This document shows, piece by piece, positions 1 to 10,664 of a stretch of 64,000 nt of DNA. The stretch is from the NCBI RefSeq assembly GCF_947507565.1, contig NC_089175.1, forward strand, positions 2,097,733-2,161,732, written 5' to 3'. Within the stretch, counting starts at the first letter, position 1. Each line of letters starts with the position of its first letter. Source of the stretch: Oscarella lobularis. Taxonomy: Eukaryota; Porifera; Homoscleromorpha; Homosclerophorida; Oscarellidae. The translations under genes were made by a program, and so were the position numbers. Under the pieces are notes generated by a model. The model ran no database searches and was not told the origin of the DNA. It was given only the letters and a program-made list of their open reading frames with translations.

Positions 1-74
1 CACACAAAGACAGGGGAAAAGTCAATGCAGAAAAAAGCCCATATTCTACGGCAGACGAGAAGAGCTCCGCCCGT

Positions 75-3000
75 CTATCCAAACTGATCCAATATACTCT
101 GAGCCTTAGCAAAATTATTCTGCGCAACGGCCAACGCCCCCACAACCTTATCGCGCGAATACCCTCGCGACACTAACTTCGAAATCATCTCCTCGCGCGG
201 ATTCCGTCCACTGGAACTCGTCGAAGCGCGACCCCGAAACGGCTCCGTTGGCCTGGGCAACGAATCGGCCTTCTCCTTGGGGCGCGCACCCCCGCGAAAC
301 GACGCCGGATAATCGTAATTCGGATTCGGTTTAATTCCCGTCGCCGGAGCCGGCACGTCGTAGGGCGAATTTTCCGGCAGCGGAGGTCGCGGCGGCGGCG
401 GCGGACAATCGTAAATATGGCTTCCGGGACTCGTTTCCCGTTGCGGTAACTGGGGCGACGACTGATAGGCGCGCGGCGGAATGTCGTAGACGAAGTCCTC
501 GTCGTCGTGGGGCGAACGCTCGGTGGAGACGCCCATGTGACGTAGTTGCGATATCGACGGCGGCGTGTCGTACTCGAAATCGCCCTCGTCGCTCGAAACG
601 TCGGATTTGATGTCGGCGAGCGGCACTTCGAGGCCGCTCTCCTCCGATATCAGTCGATCGACGAACGTGTACTCGGTTCGCGCTCGCGCCGGAATCGCGC
701 CGCCGGGGCCGGTGCCGCCGCTTCCGGGCTCGTGATCGAGTTTCGCGTAGTTGATCGTTCCCTGTCGCGCGTGACTGTGACGCGGTACGGGCGGCGGGGG
801 CGTACCGGCGCTGCCCGCCGCGTGAGGCCCGTTCGAGGACGTCCAGATGTTGGAGTAGCTGGAAGAGACGGGGGTCGGGTCGAAGGGATTGCGCGGCGGG
901 AGGGGAGGATTGCGACGAGATTGTTGCTGTTGTTGTTGTTGTAGTAGTTGTTGTTGCTGTTGGGCGGGGAGCAAGTCACTGGGGTTACGGCGAGGAAGAG
1001 GAGGCTTCGATGACGGACGCGCGTCTGGGAGAGGAGGCGGTTGTTGTTGACGCGTTTCGGTCCAGCCAGTTACATCCTAAAAATACGAGCAGATAAATCA
1101 AACATGCTATAATAATCAAGATCATTATTAGATATCATAAATCATAAATAATGAATATTATTAAAAATATCTTCGGTAATATGAATAAATCAATAATTCA
1201 TTATTATTATCCTCTCACCTCTCTATCCTCTGGACTGAGATTCGACGTTCCGCTATCCCCCATTTCCGGCACAGCCAATCCCGCCGTCATCGTCGACTGA
1301 AATATCATATCCCCGATGGCCGATCGTCCGCCCATCGGCGATCCATTCTTCCCCGATCCGCCGCGTCGCTGACTCGGCACGGGAAGCGGCAACGGCGGCG
1401 GCTCCTTCTTCTCGGGCGCCGGCACCGTTTTCGCGATCGGCTGAAAGGGATCAATAACAACGTGCGACGTATCGCGTATTTCCTCGCGACAAAACGGACA
1501 CCCGGCGCCGCCGGAATCCTGCCAATTGACGAGACAGACGGAGCAGAGAAGATGACCGCACGGCTCGAGACGCACGTCCTTGTCGTTCTCCGCGCAGATT
1601 TTGCACATTTGAAACGTCGTGCCGACTTCGCAATAGAGTTCGTACTGCTCCTGCGACACCTTGAGATGATCTTCGGGCCGAACGCCAATGTCCTTGGAGA
1701 GATCGGGATTCTTATCCTGTCCATTAGGATATTCATAGCTGGGGGAGAGAAAAAATAAAACATACATACATATATTTATGAATATTGTATTGAGGTCATT
1801 ATTACAATCCTTCTCTTGCTCCGTCGATCAACGCCTGGCAGAGCGACTTGTTCTGCGGGATCGTCTGTAGGATATTCCCGTCGTGTGTTACGTAGCCGAT
1901 GGCCCATTGGCCGAGGCGAGTGCAACTAAGTCGAAATATGTACCTATACGGAAGACGTGACCCCCTGTTTATTCATTCTCATATCCTTTTTCTCTCTCTC
2001 TCTCTCTTACGTTCCCGGTTTGTCGGTGAATTTTTGCAATTTGACTTTGACTTCGTCGTAGGTGAGAAACGCCTGATAGGCGGGATGTGTAATAGCGAGC
2101 GCATTCCAATTTCTCAAGACGGTCGACCACGGTTGAAAGAGACGCGTGAAGACGTCGAACTCGAATATCGACACGTGGTCGTTGCACGTGAGATCGATCG
2201 TCGATTTGAGAGCGATCGCTTCCAAATTCGAGTGAATTTGATGAACGCTGTCGAAATTGATTCGAAATTCCTTCCACGGGACGACGACTCTAAAAATAAA
2301 AGATCAATATTGAAACGAAACTCGACGCTGTCATATCTTCATTATGATTAATATTGTTTCTCGTAATTAGATTATAATGATTGTGTTGATCTATTCAAAC
2401 GATTTCCTTCCTTCGGTCTCCGAGACTTTATCCGTGGACTAGCGAACGTTTTCGCGCGCGCGCGCGAAAAAAACCCGGGGCGCTCTTCGCCTACGCGCGC
2501 GCGTCTACGCCCACACGGGAAACGAAAAACCGCAAAGGCGGAAGAGAAAAAAAAGAAGGGGGCCCCCCTCTCTCCTCCCTCCCCCCTTCGCATCGTACCT
2601 CGTCCCGAAGGCGCGTCGCCAAAAGTCGCCGGCGTCGGCTTTGGTCACGCGAAAAGCGTCCCCGGCGAATTTCTTTGCCTTCGGAAACATGGCTTTCAAT
2701 TCGGCGAGCATGTGACTGAAGATGAGACTGAGCTTGGTGAGATGGCGTCGCGACGACGATCGCTCGTCGTACATGCGCTCTTTTCCGTCGCGAAACAGTC
2801 GTATCGCCTGTTTGGATTTCTGTATGAGATTCTCGACGAATATGCGGAAGTATTCGCAGTCGTTCAGCGCCGCCGTGTCGTCTTCGTAGTGCTGGTAGAT
2901 CGAGCGCAGGTGTTGGTAGGTGTCCGGGAGGATGTCGAGGATGAATGGGGGGCTGTTCTTTAGGTTCATGCGCGGATTGTTGCAGAGCTTGACGACTTTG

Positions 3001-3122
3001 TCCATCAGCTTCCACGACTTCTCCAGGCTTCGACGATCGACCGCGAAGCGAGGCGCCGCTGACGAGAGGATGTTGGCGATCATTCGCTTGCCTTTGACCA
3101 TCCAAGTCTCGCCCTGCGCCAT
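75..3122 (-). CDS. CBL: CBL-type E3 ubiquitin ligase
   Basis: Five exons (2599-3122, 2011-2289, 1806-1943, 1219-1738, 75-1076) give 820 residues in frame. The N-terminal half is the CBL tyrosine-kinase-binding module: four-helix bundle ([34 protein letters not shown]), EF-hand ([12 protein letters not shown]) and SH2-like part ([18 protein letters not shown]). The linker and RING follow at about residues 359-399 ([24 protein letters not shown]). The C-terminal half is rich in proline and Tyr-Asp motifs (YDTPP, YDIPP, YDVPA) and ends in a UBA-like domain ([21 protein letters not shown]). The family ubiquitinates activated receptor tyrosine kinases at the plasma membrane and endosomes. The start at 3122 is the first ATG in frame with the bundle; N-terminal extension is possible. 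Confidence 0.95.
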
Positions 3123-3482
3123 CTTGAAGAGCTGGGAGTTTCCTCTGGTTCTTTTCGTACGGGAACGTCGTTGGGCTGGAAGACCCCGTGCTGACGTAAG
3201 AGAATTTGTCACGTGGGTAAATCTATATACTGTGTGTGCAATTGTACGGGTTTGGAAGGGCAAAGATTTTTAGTTGCATACTTGTACCACAGCCCACAAC
3301 AAATTTCATTGAACACAACAACGCTACAATATTAAATCCGATATCTCAAGCTAATATGAAAGCCTTTTGCGTTTTAGGCTATTCAGTCATAGCGTTCACA
3401 TCCAACTGCAAATGATTACCCGAAGGTATTGTGTGACAAATAATAATCATCCTTCTAACTGCTACGCTTTCAGCACGGTCTC
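3123..3482. other. Intergenic gap between CBL 5' end and Ig receptor 3' end
   Basis: About 360 bases with no convincing coding frame. It should hold the CBL promoter and 5' UTR and the 3' UTR of the Ig receptor gene. I see no repeat or RNA gene in it. Confidence 0.5.
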
Positions 3483-5992
3483 TCAGTAGACTTCCTCCAC
3501 AACAATTTCCAGCTCTGCCTTATATATTGCAGGAGGTTGTTGGGCTGGATTATATTCGTCCTTCGTTCTTTTTGCTGAACAAACTCCTAACACTATTACT
3601 AGTAGTACAAAAATTCCACATAATGGTATTCCCACAGATAAGCCAATAATAAGAGTAGATTCTAAAAATAATTGTGTATTTAGTTAAACTTTTGACAAAT
3701 ATTTTCCATACCGTTGTTAGTTAGATCAACCCGTAAGTGAATCGCTTCGTTTTCTAAACCATAACGGTTTTCTGCTTTACATGTGTAGACGCCTTCCACT
3801 GATTCGTTGCCAACAAACCAAAACACGGCCGAGCGAAGCCCTGCGGCTACAGTTTCTCTGTCATCATTGACTATAGTCACATTAGGATCTGGAGAACCGC
3901 GTGCTAAACAAACAATACGTCCTTGTTCTCCTTTCTCTATTTCGCTCACAGTGAGATTTAGATCATCAAAGAGTTGAAGGGAAAATATTTCTGGTGGTGA
4001 CACTGCAAAAAAGAAAAAGCGCAAGTGTTAATTAATTAAAGACTGTAAGAACAGCAATACCGTTAAAGCTATTCATTAATTAACAAAAAAGAATAATAAA
4101 TTGAACTCTTAGTAATAATAAACAGAGCACTATAGATTGAAGATATAGAAGACTGTACACAATGCTTAAGCGCTATATATTTAATTAATAAATTTACCGG
4201 CGCAAACAGTAAACCGTCGTTCTTTCGTCCCGCAAGCACCAGTTAATACGCACGAGTAGATTCCACTTGTTGTTTCGTTTGCTACAAGTGAAACGCTCGC
4301 GGGCATTCCATTGCTGCCTTCAGCTAAAACAACTGCATGAAAATTGAGAATCTGAACCGTTGGCAAGGGTGACGCATTCGCTGAGCAAACTATGTTAACG
4401 GTTTCGCCACTTGCAACGCACGAGTCAAACGACAGATGCAAAGAAATGTTAGAAGCATGAGATTCTATATAGCAGCAACGGTCATGAAGGAAGGGAGAGA
4501 TAACAACGCTTACCATAAAAGTCTAGAGACAGGCCTTGCATGGTCTCACTGTACTTGTTGTAGCCGACGCAAGTGAATTGTTCTCTCGATTCTTCGGATG
4601 CAGTAAAAACTCCCCACGCTTTGCCGATGCCCGAAGCAAGCGTAGAATTCGACGAGCCACTTAGAATGCGAACCAAAGTTGAACGAGGCGCGTCGACCGC
4701 AGCACACGTTATATTCACTTCTTGCCCTATACGTATGCATGTTCGATTGGTGACAACGCTCTCTCCGAGAAGAGTTTTAAACGCCACACGAACTACCCCT
4801 ACAGGACAAATAATAGATTAAGAAAGACAATAAACGTTGACCAACTCACTGATTACAAACAGTGTCAGGCTTTTGCGACTGATTGGCGGTGCTGAGTGGA
4901 AAGACGCCTCACAAACGTAATCTCCGCTGTCGCTCATCTGCACAGCTTCTAGTGCCAGTGAAATGACGGTCGTACTCGCCTGAGATAGTCTAGGGTTCGA
5001 CTTGAAACTAATTTCCATGTACGGACGCGTTGGTATGGCTTTATCCACGTCACACTGCAGTCCAACAGAAGTGCACAACAATGTGATTGCGCTTCCTTCA
5101 TCGACCATGACAACGTTTGAAGCATTTGAATGCTGCGGGAACGACGAAAATTCGGTTACATTCGCAGCAACAGGAGCTAGAAAAACAACAGAAATGAAAT
5201 AGAGTTATACAGCATAGATCATATCTGAGAAATGTCCCACTTTGAAACTGAATTGAGTTTCTTGTGGCCATGGTTCCAAGAGGATTCAAAAAGTAGTCTT
5301 TCTCAATTGTAACGCGGCAAATGTATGTTCCCGCATGATCAATTTTAGCGGCCTTTTCTGAATAGACTAGACTGCTTGTACCGTGAGCAACGGAAATTGT
5401 TTTGTTTTCTTGCTGCCGAAAAATTTCAACGAGGAGGTGAAGGCCACGGACAAGATTGACATTGCATGTAATCGAGAATGAACATCCAAGAATGGCTCGG
5501 CCGTCTTCCGGGCTCTCTTTGACTGACGTCAAGATGGGTCTCTCTAAACGTAACTTCGCTACAAACACGAAACAAAAACAAAACGAAAAACGTACCAAAC
5601 ACAAAAACGTAGGAACGGTTTGAGTACGTCGGTGGCCCTTTTGACGATATACAGGATATCATTCGACACATGTACGTTCCCTCGATTTCTTTCGTTACGC
5701 TGCGAAGCGTCCACGTGATAGACGGACTAGTGGAGCACATGTCTATTCTTGAGTTGCTGTGATAGTCGGTATCGATGAAAGGATCAATAAAATGACCCGT
5801 CTCGATTTTCTTGAGTTGGACGAGATTCGCGTCCGAACTGCTTCCATCGCAACGCATGGAGAAGCCCCGAGGGCTTCCTCCCGCTATTAGATAACGCTGA
5901 TTAGAAGTGCCGTAATTGATAGTCAATGTTGCCCTTTTCGCTGCCAATTGTAGGCACAATCCCCACGCAATCGCAGCAACAAAGAAAAGCAT
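3483..5992 (-). CDS. Type I membrane receptor with about six Ig-like domains
   Basis: The start at 5992 opens a signal peptide (MLFFVAAIAWGLCLQLA). About six Ig-like units follow, mostly one per exon, each with a late Y-x-C: GTYMCRM, GTYICRV, GDYVCEA, EQFTCVG, SGIYSCV, GVYTCKAENRYG. Approximate exons are 5596-5992, 5242-5560, 4845-5178, 4518-4798, 4198-4465, 3711-4003 and 3483-3662. The last exon encodes a single transmembrane segment (LIIGLSVGIPLCGIFVLLVI) and a short tail with Tyr-Asn-Pro and Ile-Tyr residues. There is no kinase or phosphatase domain. A cell-surface adhesion or immune recognition role fits, but the ligand is unknown. Exon ends are approximate; the overall architecture is clear. 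Confidence 0.8.
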
Positions 5993-6215
5993 CTTCAGGT
6001 CGCTCAGAACTAAAACGCTGTGACGCAACGTTACGCAAGAAGAAAGGTGCATGCGCCCTTCATAGCCGGACCCTTCATAGCCACATCCCCAAAAACGTCT
6101 CCTCTCACCTCTTGAAGCACTGCCTCTGGAACAAGGAGAAATAGAAAAGGCGCGCGCCGATTAGGTTTGGAGACAATTTACTAAAAGATACAACTTAGAC
6201 TACGATTGTGACGCG
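5993..6215. promoter_or_regulatory. Divergent intergenic region between Ig receptor and LU gene
   Basis: 223 bases separate the two divergent start codons, so both promoters must lie here. No TATA box is obvious. This is inferred from gene arrangement only. Confidence 0.4.
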
Positions 6216-6651
6216 ATGATAACGCTATTCGTCTGCTTATTGTTCGGATTCGTCGAAACGCAACTCATCTGCTACTCGTGCGATTCGACGATGGATCCTC
6301 TAAAGAATTGTCAGGGGACTGCCAAGACGACGGCGCAAAACGTCGAACATTGCACCTCGGGCGGGTCCTATATTGCTCCGTTCAGACGTTGGACCACAAT
6401 GGGCAGAGAATTTATATGCGGAACTCGAGTCTGAAGACGTGCAAGCCGACCCCGAGAACAATCGGCGATGCTGTCGTGAGAACTACTGCAACGCCTCCTG
6501 AGATAAACAGACGAAAGCCTCCTACTGTTTTCGATTGTGGAGTTCATAATTTCATTGGAAGTGCTTGTGAATTCAACGCGGAAAAGTGCGCTTTGTCTGC
6601 GCGGGTTGCTTCTTTCTGGAGTGATATAGCACTTCTTCTTTTTGTTTTGTA
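6216..6651 (+). pseudogene. Ly6/uPAR-like (LU) domain gene, frame disrupted
   Basis: The ATG at 6216 opens a signal peptide (MITLFVCLLFGFVETQ) followed by the LU start motif LICYSCDST. The rest of an LU domain is present in two other frames: YCSVQTLDHNGQRIYM and SLKTCKP in frame 2, then ENNRRCCRENYCNAS, with the diagnostic CC...CN, in frame 3. A hydrophobic C-terminus that could be a GPI signal (SFWSDIALLLFVL) ends near 6651 in frame 2. Shifts fall near 6290-6330 and near 6445, and no intron of the usual 45-70 nt resolves them. It is either a decayed gene or has base-level assembly errors. LU proteins are secreted or GPI-anchored three-finger proteins. Confidence 0.55.
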
Positions 6652-6827
6652 GTTAGTCTGGTGAGGGCCCCTTTCAGTTTTGTCAGCCTAGTGGATTCCC
6701 GGATGTGCTTGAACAGTACCCATGGAATCTCAGTCTCTGTAACAAAGAACACGCAAACTCTAAGCTAGAGAAAAGAAAAATCATTCAACTGCATAAAGCA
6801 GATAGCAACAGCAAACGTCACCGTTAC

Positions 6828-7913
6828 TTAAGACTCGTTTTGTGACTCGGAGTATTCGACAACCTCTTTGCCATCTACTTCCTTCAACCCAATAATATGC
6901 AAACCAGACGGAATATTGAACGTCTTGACTTCGCAGTCTTCTCTCTCCGCAGTTCCAAATGTGATAGGCTTCTCTCTTTTTTCGATGTGCAGTGCAAGGC
7001 CAACCAGTTTCTTCTCCTTCTTCACCAGTTCCAGACTTGTTATGCGTTCCCCGGCGCAGAACTTTTGCGTTACAGTGACGTCACCTTCAGCCTTTGTGCC
7101 AAACTTGAATTCCTCGCCATTTTGAAGAAGAAATTGAATACAGGTAATGTGTTGATCGTTCGAGATCCATACAATGACTTTGCACACTTCTTGAACGTTG
7201 CCTGGCGGCACGCTGCTCGTGTTACTGCTCTTTGCTGCTGAAAAGTGACCTATCTTTGCGTTCTTTCTAATCCGTGCGGATTTCCCAATCGAAGCCATGC
7301 CAAACTCCGCTACAGGAGCGAGAACGGCATTTGCAATATCATTGGGGTCTTTTGTCTTTATAGCTAAGTCTATGGCAGCAATTTGCCCATGGGGTCTGAA
7401 CTCGTTGTGCACCGCAGAATCAATGCCAGATATGACTCCATCCATTCCCGCGGAAGAGCCAACTGCAATAGATCCAGCAACTATTGCGCCCGCGCCCGCT
7501 GTCGCTGCCGTAACGCCGGCAACAACGAGACTCTTGGAGGCACCCTTCATGCACTTGTCTCCGTGCTCTGTATCACCTGTCGCGTAGTGAACAATGCCTT
7601 TTACGTGGCCCACGACAGGAGTGCTATCAGCCAGGTCCTCGATCGATTGGACCATCTTTTCGCCTACCTTTCGGGCTCCCTCCTCGTCGCCCTGAATTTC
7701 TCGCACGGCCATGTTGATTCCAGCTGCTATGGGCTGTCTCTCGGCATAGTCAGTCCAGGCATCACCGGCGCCTTTCAAAAGCTGTTTTGCGGCCTCCTCG
7801 TCTCCTGCTATGCTTGCGCCTGCCGCTCCTATCAGTTTGCCAAGCGATTCACCTGCCGTGACCACTTCGGAGACAACAGGAATGGATTTGACTGCTCCCA
7901 TTGCCGCTCCCAT
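6828..7913 (-). CDS. Deaminase-less paralogue: myristoyl-type N-terminus plus jacalin-like C-terminus
   Basis: Single-exon 361-residue frame. It has an upstream ATG and a second one giving MGAVKSIP, equivalent to MGAGKSIP of its two neighbours: Gly2 and Ser6 fit an N-myristoylation signal. The first ~210 residues match the neighbours, including a Gly/Ala hydrophobic stretch (VAGVTAATAGAGAIVAGSIA). The protein then jumps from RIRKNAKIGHFSAAKSS directly to SSVPPGNVQEV, so the whole central deaminase region present in the other two copies is missing while the frame is kept. The C-terminal ~120 residues (VWISND, PSGLHIIGLKEVDGKE) resemble a jacalin-type beta-prism, moderately supported. Function is unknown. 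Confidence 0.75.
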   Translation of the reverse strand: MGAAMGAVKSIPVVSEVVTAGESLGKLIGAAGASIAGDEEAAKQLLKGAGDAWTDYAERQPIAAGINMAVREIQGDEEGARKVGEKMVQSIEDLADSTPVVGHVKGIVHYATGDTEHGDKCMKGASKSLVVAGVTAATAGAGAIVAGSIAVGSSAGMDGVISGIDSAVHNEFRPHGQIAAIDLAIKTKDPNDIANAVLAPVAEFGMASIGKSARIRKNAKIGHFSAAKSSNTSSVPPGNVQEVCKVIVWISNDQHITCIQFLLQNGEEFKFGTKAEGDVTVTQKFCAGERITSLELVKKEKKLVGLALHIEKREKPITFGTAEREDCEVKTFNIPSGLHIIGLKEVDGKEVVEYSESQNES

Positions 7914-8291
7914 TCCTGGAAACTTGTGGAAAGTCCCCGGAGAAGCGCGCGTTAGTAATTACTTTCACTTTGCTCACTTCTTGATTTGCGTCGTCATGTG
8001 TTATACAAGCCCAAAATGAAATTAAGCCACTACTGGTCCAGTGCATTCTTATACTATCTACTGTAGAAAAAAATTAGAATTTGTGAGCAGACTTAATCAT
8101 CATCGATTTACACGCAAATGCTTTTGCTTGCACTTCGAGCCTCTTACTGTTACGGCAGCTAGATTGATACACCGTTTTAGAAGGGTTTGGGGAGAGAAAG
8201 CATATGCAGGCAGACAAAAAAAGAACGCAAAAAAGAAATCAACAGGCAAACAAAAACGAAATCAACAGCCTGACGCAGATAGTTGTATGAG

Positions 8292-9878
8292 CTAAAGACT
8301 CGTTTGTGAGTATAAGGCTACCTCCTTGCCATCTTCTTCCTTCAACCCGATAATATGCAAACCAGACGGAGCGTCGAATTTCTCGACTTCGCTGCTTTCT
8401 CTCTCCACAGTTCCAAATGTGATAGGCTTCTCTCTTGTATCGACGTGCAGTGCAAGACCAACCAGTTTCTTCTCCCTCTTCACCAATTCCAGACTTTTTA
8501 TGCGTTCCCCAACGCAGAGCTTTTGAGTTGCAGCGAGATCGCCTTCAGCCCTTTTGCCAAACTCGAATTTCTGGCTATTTCGAAGAACAAATTGAATGCG
8601 GGTAATGCGTCGATCGTTCGAGATCCACACAATGACTTCGCGCACTTCTGGGACGTTGCCTGGCGGCACGCTGCTCACGAGTACGCCTGACACGACTTTT
8701 TCCGCCACTTGAAGCGCCGTGTAGGCCTTCACCTGCATGTCCAAAGACGCAGCTTTACAGTCAACCCGAACAGGGTCAGTCATGTCTGTTCCTATCAGCT
8801 GTTTGTCCACCGCGCCCATCGCTGACTCGTACTGCTTGCAGTTGTCGCACCTTTCGACAACGGTCAGGTTTCCTGTCTTGTAGTCCCTTTGAACACTGGC
8901 TTCAACGGCATGGTTGACGTCTTCGTTAGCCTTGTAGTATGAGTTGTAGGCGGGGTGTTCAGCGCAGGTTTTGGGATCTCGTTTCAAGGCGGTTTTACCA
9001 TTCAGTTTGACCTTCCGCTGCAAGGCGCTCTTGGAATGCGACGTCATTTTGGCCTTCCTAGGATTCATTCTGTTTCGCAATTTGCTGCTGAAACCAGTGT
9101 GCATTTTCCCTGTTTTTGTGTTTTTGACAGTGGTTGCAACACTTCTTTTATGTCTGGGCGCCTTTCTAAGAGCATTGGCTGATTTCCTTGCTACTGAAAA
9201 TTGATGTTTTTTCATATTCTTTCTCATCCGTGCGGCTTTGATTCTGTTCCCAATCGCCTCGCTGACAGCAGCCATGCCAAACTCCGCTATAGGAGCGAGA
9301 ACGGCATTTGCAATTGCATTGGGATCTTTCGTCTTTATAGCCAAGTCTATGGCAGCAATTTCCCCGTGGGGTCGGAACTCTCTGTGCGCCGCAGAATCAC
9401 AGGCCGTAATGACGCCATCCATTCCCGTGGAAGAAGCAACTGCAACAGATCCAGCAACTAGTGCACCTGCACCCGCTGTCACTGTCATAGCACAGGCAAC
9501 AGCGAAACTCTTGGAGGCATCTTTCATGCACTTGTCTCCGTGCTCTCTATCACCTTTGCTGTAGTGAACAATGCCTTTTACATGGCCCACGACAGGAAGG
9601 CCATCAGCCAGATCCTCGAATGATTGGGCCAGCTTTCCGCTTACCCTTCGGGCCCCCTCCTCGTCGCCCCGACGTTTTCGCACGACAATGTTGATTCCAG
9701 CTGCTATGGGCTCTCTTTCGATATAATCAACCCAGGAATTGCCGGCGGCTTTCAGAAGCTGTTGCGCGGCCTTCTCTTTTCCTGCTATGCTGCAGCCTGC
9801 CGCTCCTATTAGTTTGCCAACCGATTCACCTGTCGTGAGCACTTCGGAGACACCAGGAATGGATTTGCCTGCTCCCAT
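8292..9878 (-). CDS. Predicted YwqJ-like deaminase with myristoyl-type N-terminus and jacalin-like C-terminus
   Basis: Single-exon 528-residue frame starting MGAGKSIPGVSEV. Residues 1-210 are a conserved region with a Gly/Ala-rich hydrophobic segment near 125-155. The central region carries deaminase-type zinc-ligand motifs: TCAEH (Cys305, Glu307) and, about 35 residues on, RCDNCK (Cys344, Cys347). This CxE...CxxC spacing is that of the YwqJ/toxin-type nucleic-acid deaminases. A lead-in (TTVKNTKTGKMHTGFSSKLR) resembles the start of that fold. The last ~120 residues are jacalin-like (PSGLHIIGLKEEDGKEV). Substrate is unknown; membrane attachment and deaminase activity are inferred from motifs. 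It lies in tandem with two paralogues in the same orientation, each with its own upstream copy. Confidence 0.75.
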   Translation of the reverse strand: MGAGKSIPGVSEVLTTGESVGKLIGAAGCSIAGKEKAAQQLLKAAGNSWVDYIEREPIAAGINIVVRKRRGDEEGARRVSGKLAQSFEDLADGLPVVGHVKGIVHYSKGDREHGDKCMKDASKSFAVACAMTVTAGAGALVAGSVAVASSTGMDGVITACDSAAHREFRPHGEIAAIDLAIKTKDPNAIANAVLAPIAEFGMAAVSEAIGNRIKAARMRKNMKKHQFSVARKSANALRKAPRHKRSVATTVKNTKTGKMHTGFSSKLRNRMNPRKAKMTSHSKSALQRKVKLNGKTALKRDPKTCAEHPAYNSYYKANEDVNHAVEASVQRDYKTGNLTVVERCDNCKQYESAMGAVDKQLIGTDMTDPVRVDCKAASLDMQVKAYTALQVAEKVVSGVLVSSVPPGNVPEVREVIVWISNDRRITRIQFVLRNSQKFEFGKRAEGDLAATQKLCVGERIKSLELVKREKKLVGLALHVDTREKPITFGTVERESSEVEKFDAPSGLHIIGLKEEDGKEVALYSQTSL

Positions 9879-9879
9879 G

Positions 9880-10309
9880 TGGCGATTCGTTTGTTTGCCT
9901 GGTTTCCTTTGTTTGTGAATGTGACGTTTGCGAGACGCGCGTTAATGGTTACGCCCACTTCACACTAATTTATGACGCAATTTGTAACCTACAAGACCAT
10001 CCACGCACTCGCGTGAGCTCGCGTGAGCAGTTCAGTTCCCGAGATCGTTAGAAAATGCGAGCTCTAAATAATGCATTTTCACGTCGGGTATCTAGAAAAT
10101 TTTTTATACTCAGCCTTTCACTTGAATCTGTGATCAATGATTTCCTTGACAGAACCGACGTCTTTTACAGGAGATTGCAGCGAAGGTTTGAAGGTTGAAG
10201 GTGACAGATTCGGAGCGGACGACCACCTGGTATTTTCCATATACGAGTTCTGACAGTGCAGTGCTACAAAGCTATAAAAATAAAAAAAGAAATTCTATAA
10301 ATCTGTATC
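9880..10309. repeat. Upstream flank duplicated with copy 3
   Basis: The 430 bases upstream of deaminase copy 2 are near-identical to 12268-12735 upstream of copy 3, including the CTCGCGTGAG direct repeats and the run around 'cccgagatcgttagaaaatg'. No coding frame is present. Any promoter of copies 2 and 3 therefore came with the duplicated unit. Confidence 0.75.
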
Positions 10310-10468
10310 TTCTAAAGGAGGCGTTCCCTTCGCGCTGAACAATTCAAAAGGAACGCGTGTACGAGGAGGGCTCGGAGTCTCCAAAGAAGAATCCCTTTCG
10401 TTGTTACGACGATTTTTTAAACTCTGGCGAACCAGACACGTCACACAGTCTTTCTCTTACTATTCCCA
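10310..10468 (-). pseudogene. Duplicated fragment of the TMEM145-like terminal exon
   Basis: This stretch copies the last coding exon of the gene at 12738-13049, including the block encoding SGSPE(L/F)K and the region around 'ttctaaaggaggcgttcccttcgcgct'. It breaks off at about 10468, where the sequence switches to the block that also lies downstream of deaminase copy 2 ('aaatgcttttgcttgcacttc', matching from about 8114). It is the scar of the tandem duplication that made copies 2 and 3. It has a premature break and no upstream exons. Confidence 0.8.
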
Positions 10469-10664
10469 GCAAATGCTTTTGCTTGCACTTCGAGCCTCTT
10501 ACTGTTACGGCAGCTAGATTGATACACCGTGTTTTAGAAGGGTTTGGGGGAGAAAGCATATGCAGGCAGACAAAAAAAGAAATCAACAGGCAGACAAAAA
10601 AGAAATCAACAGCCTGACGCAGATAGTTACATGTAGCTGTATGAGCAAACCGTCACAGATGTTC

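Noticed and set aside
546-944. Open frame on the plus strand opposite CBL.
   Set aside because: It is antisense to the GC-rich CBL tail, with Arg-rich low-complexity content and no homology.
10404-10586. Small minus-strand open frame between deaminase copies.
   Set aside because: It spans the duplication scar and joins a TMEM145-like exon fragment to 3' flank; not a gene.
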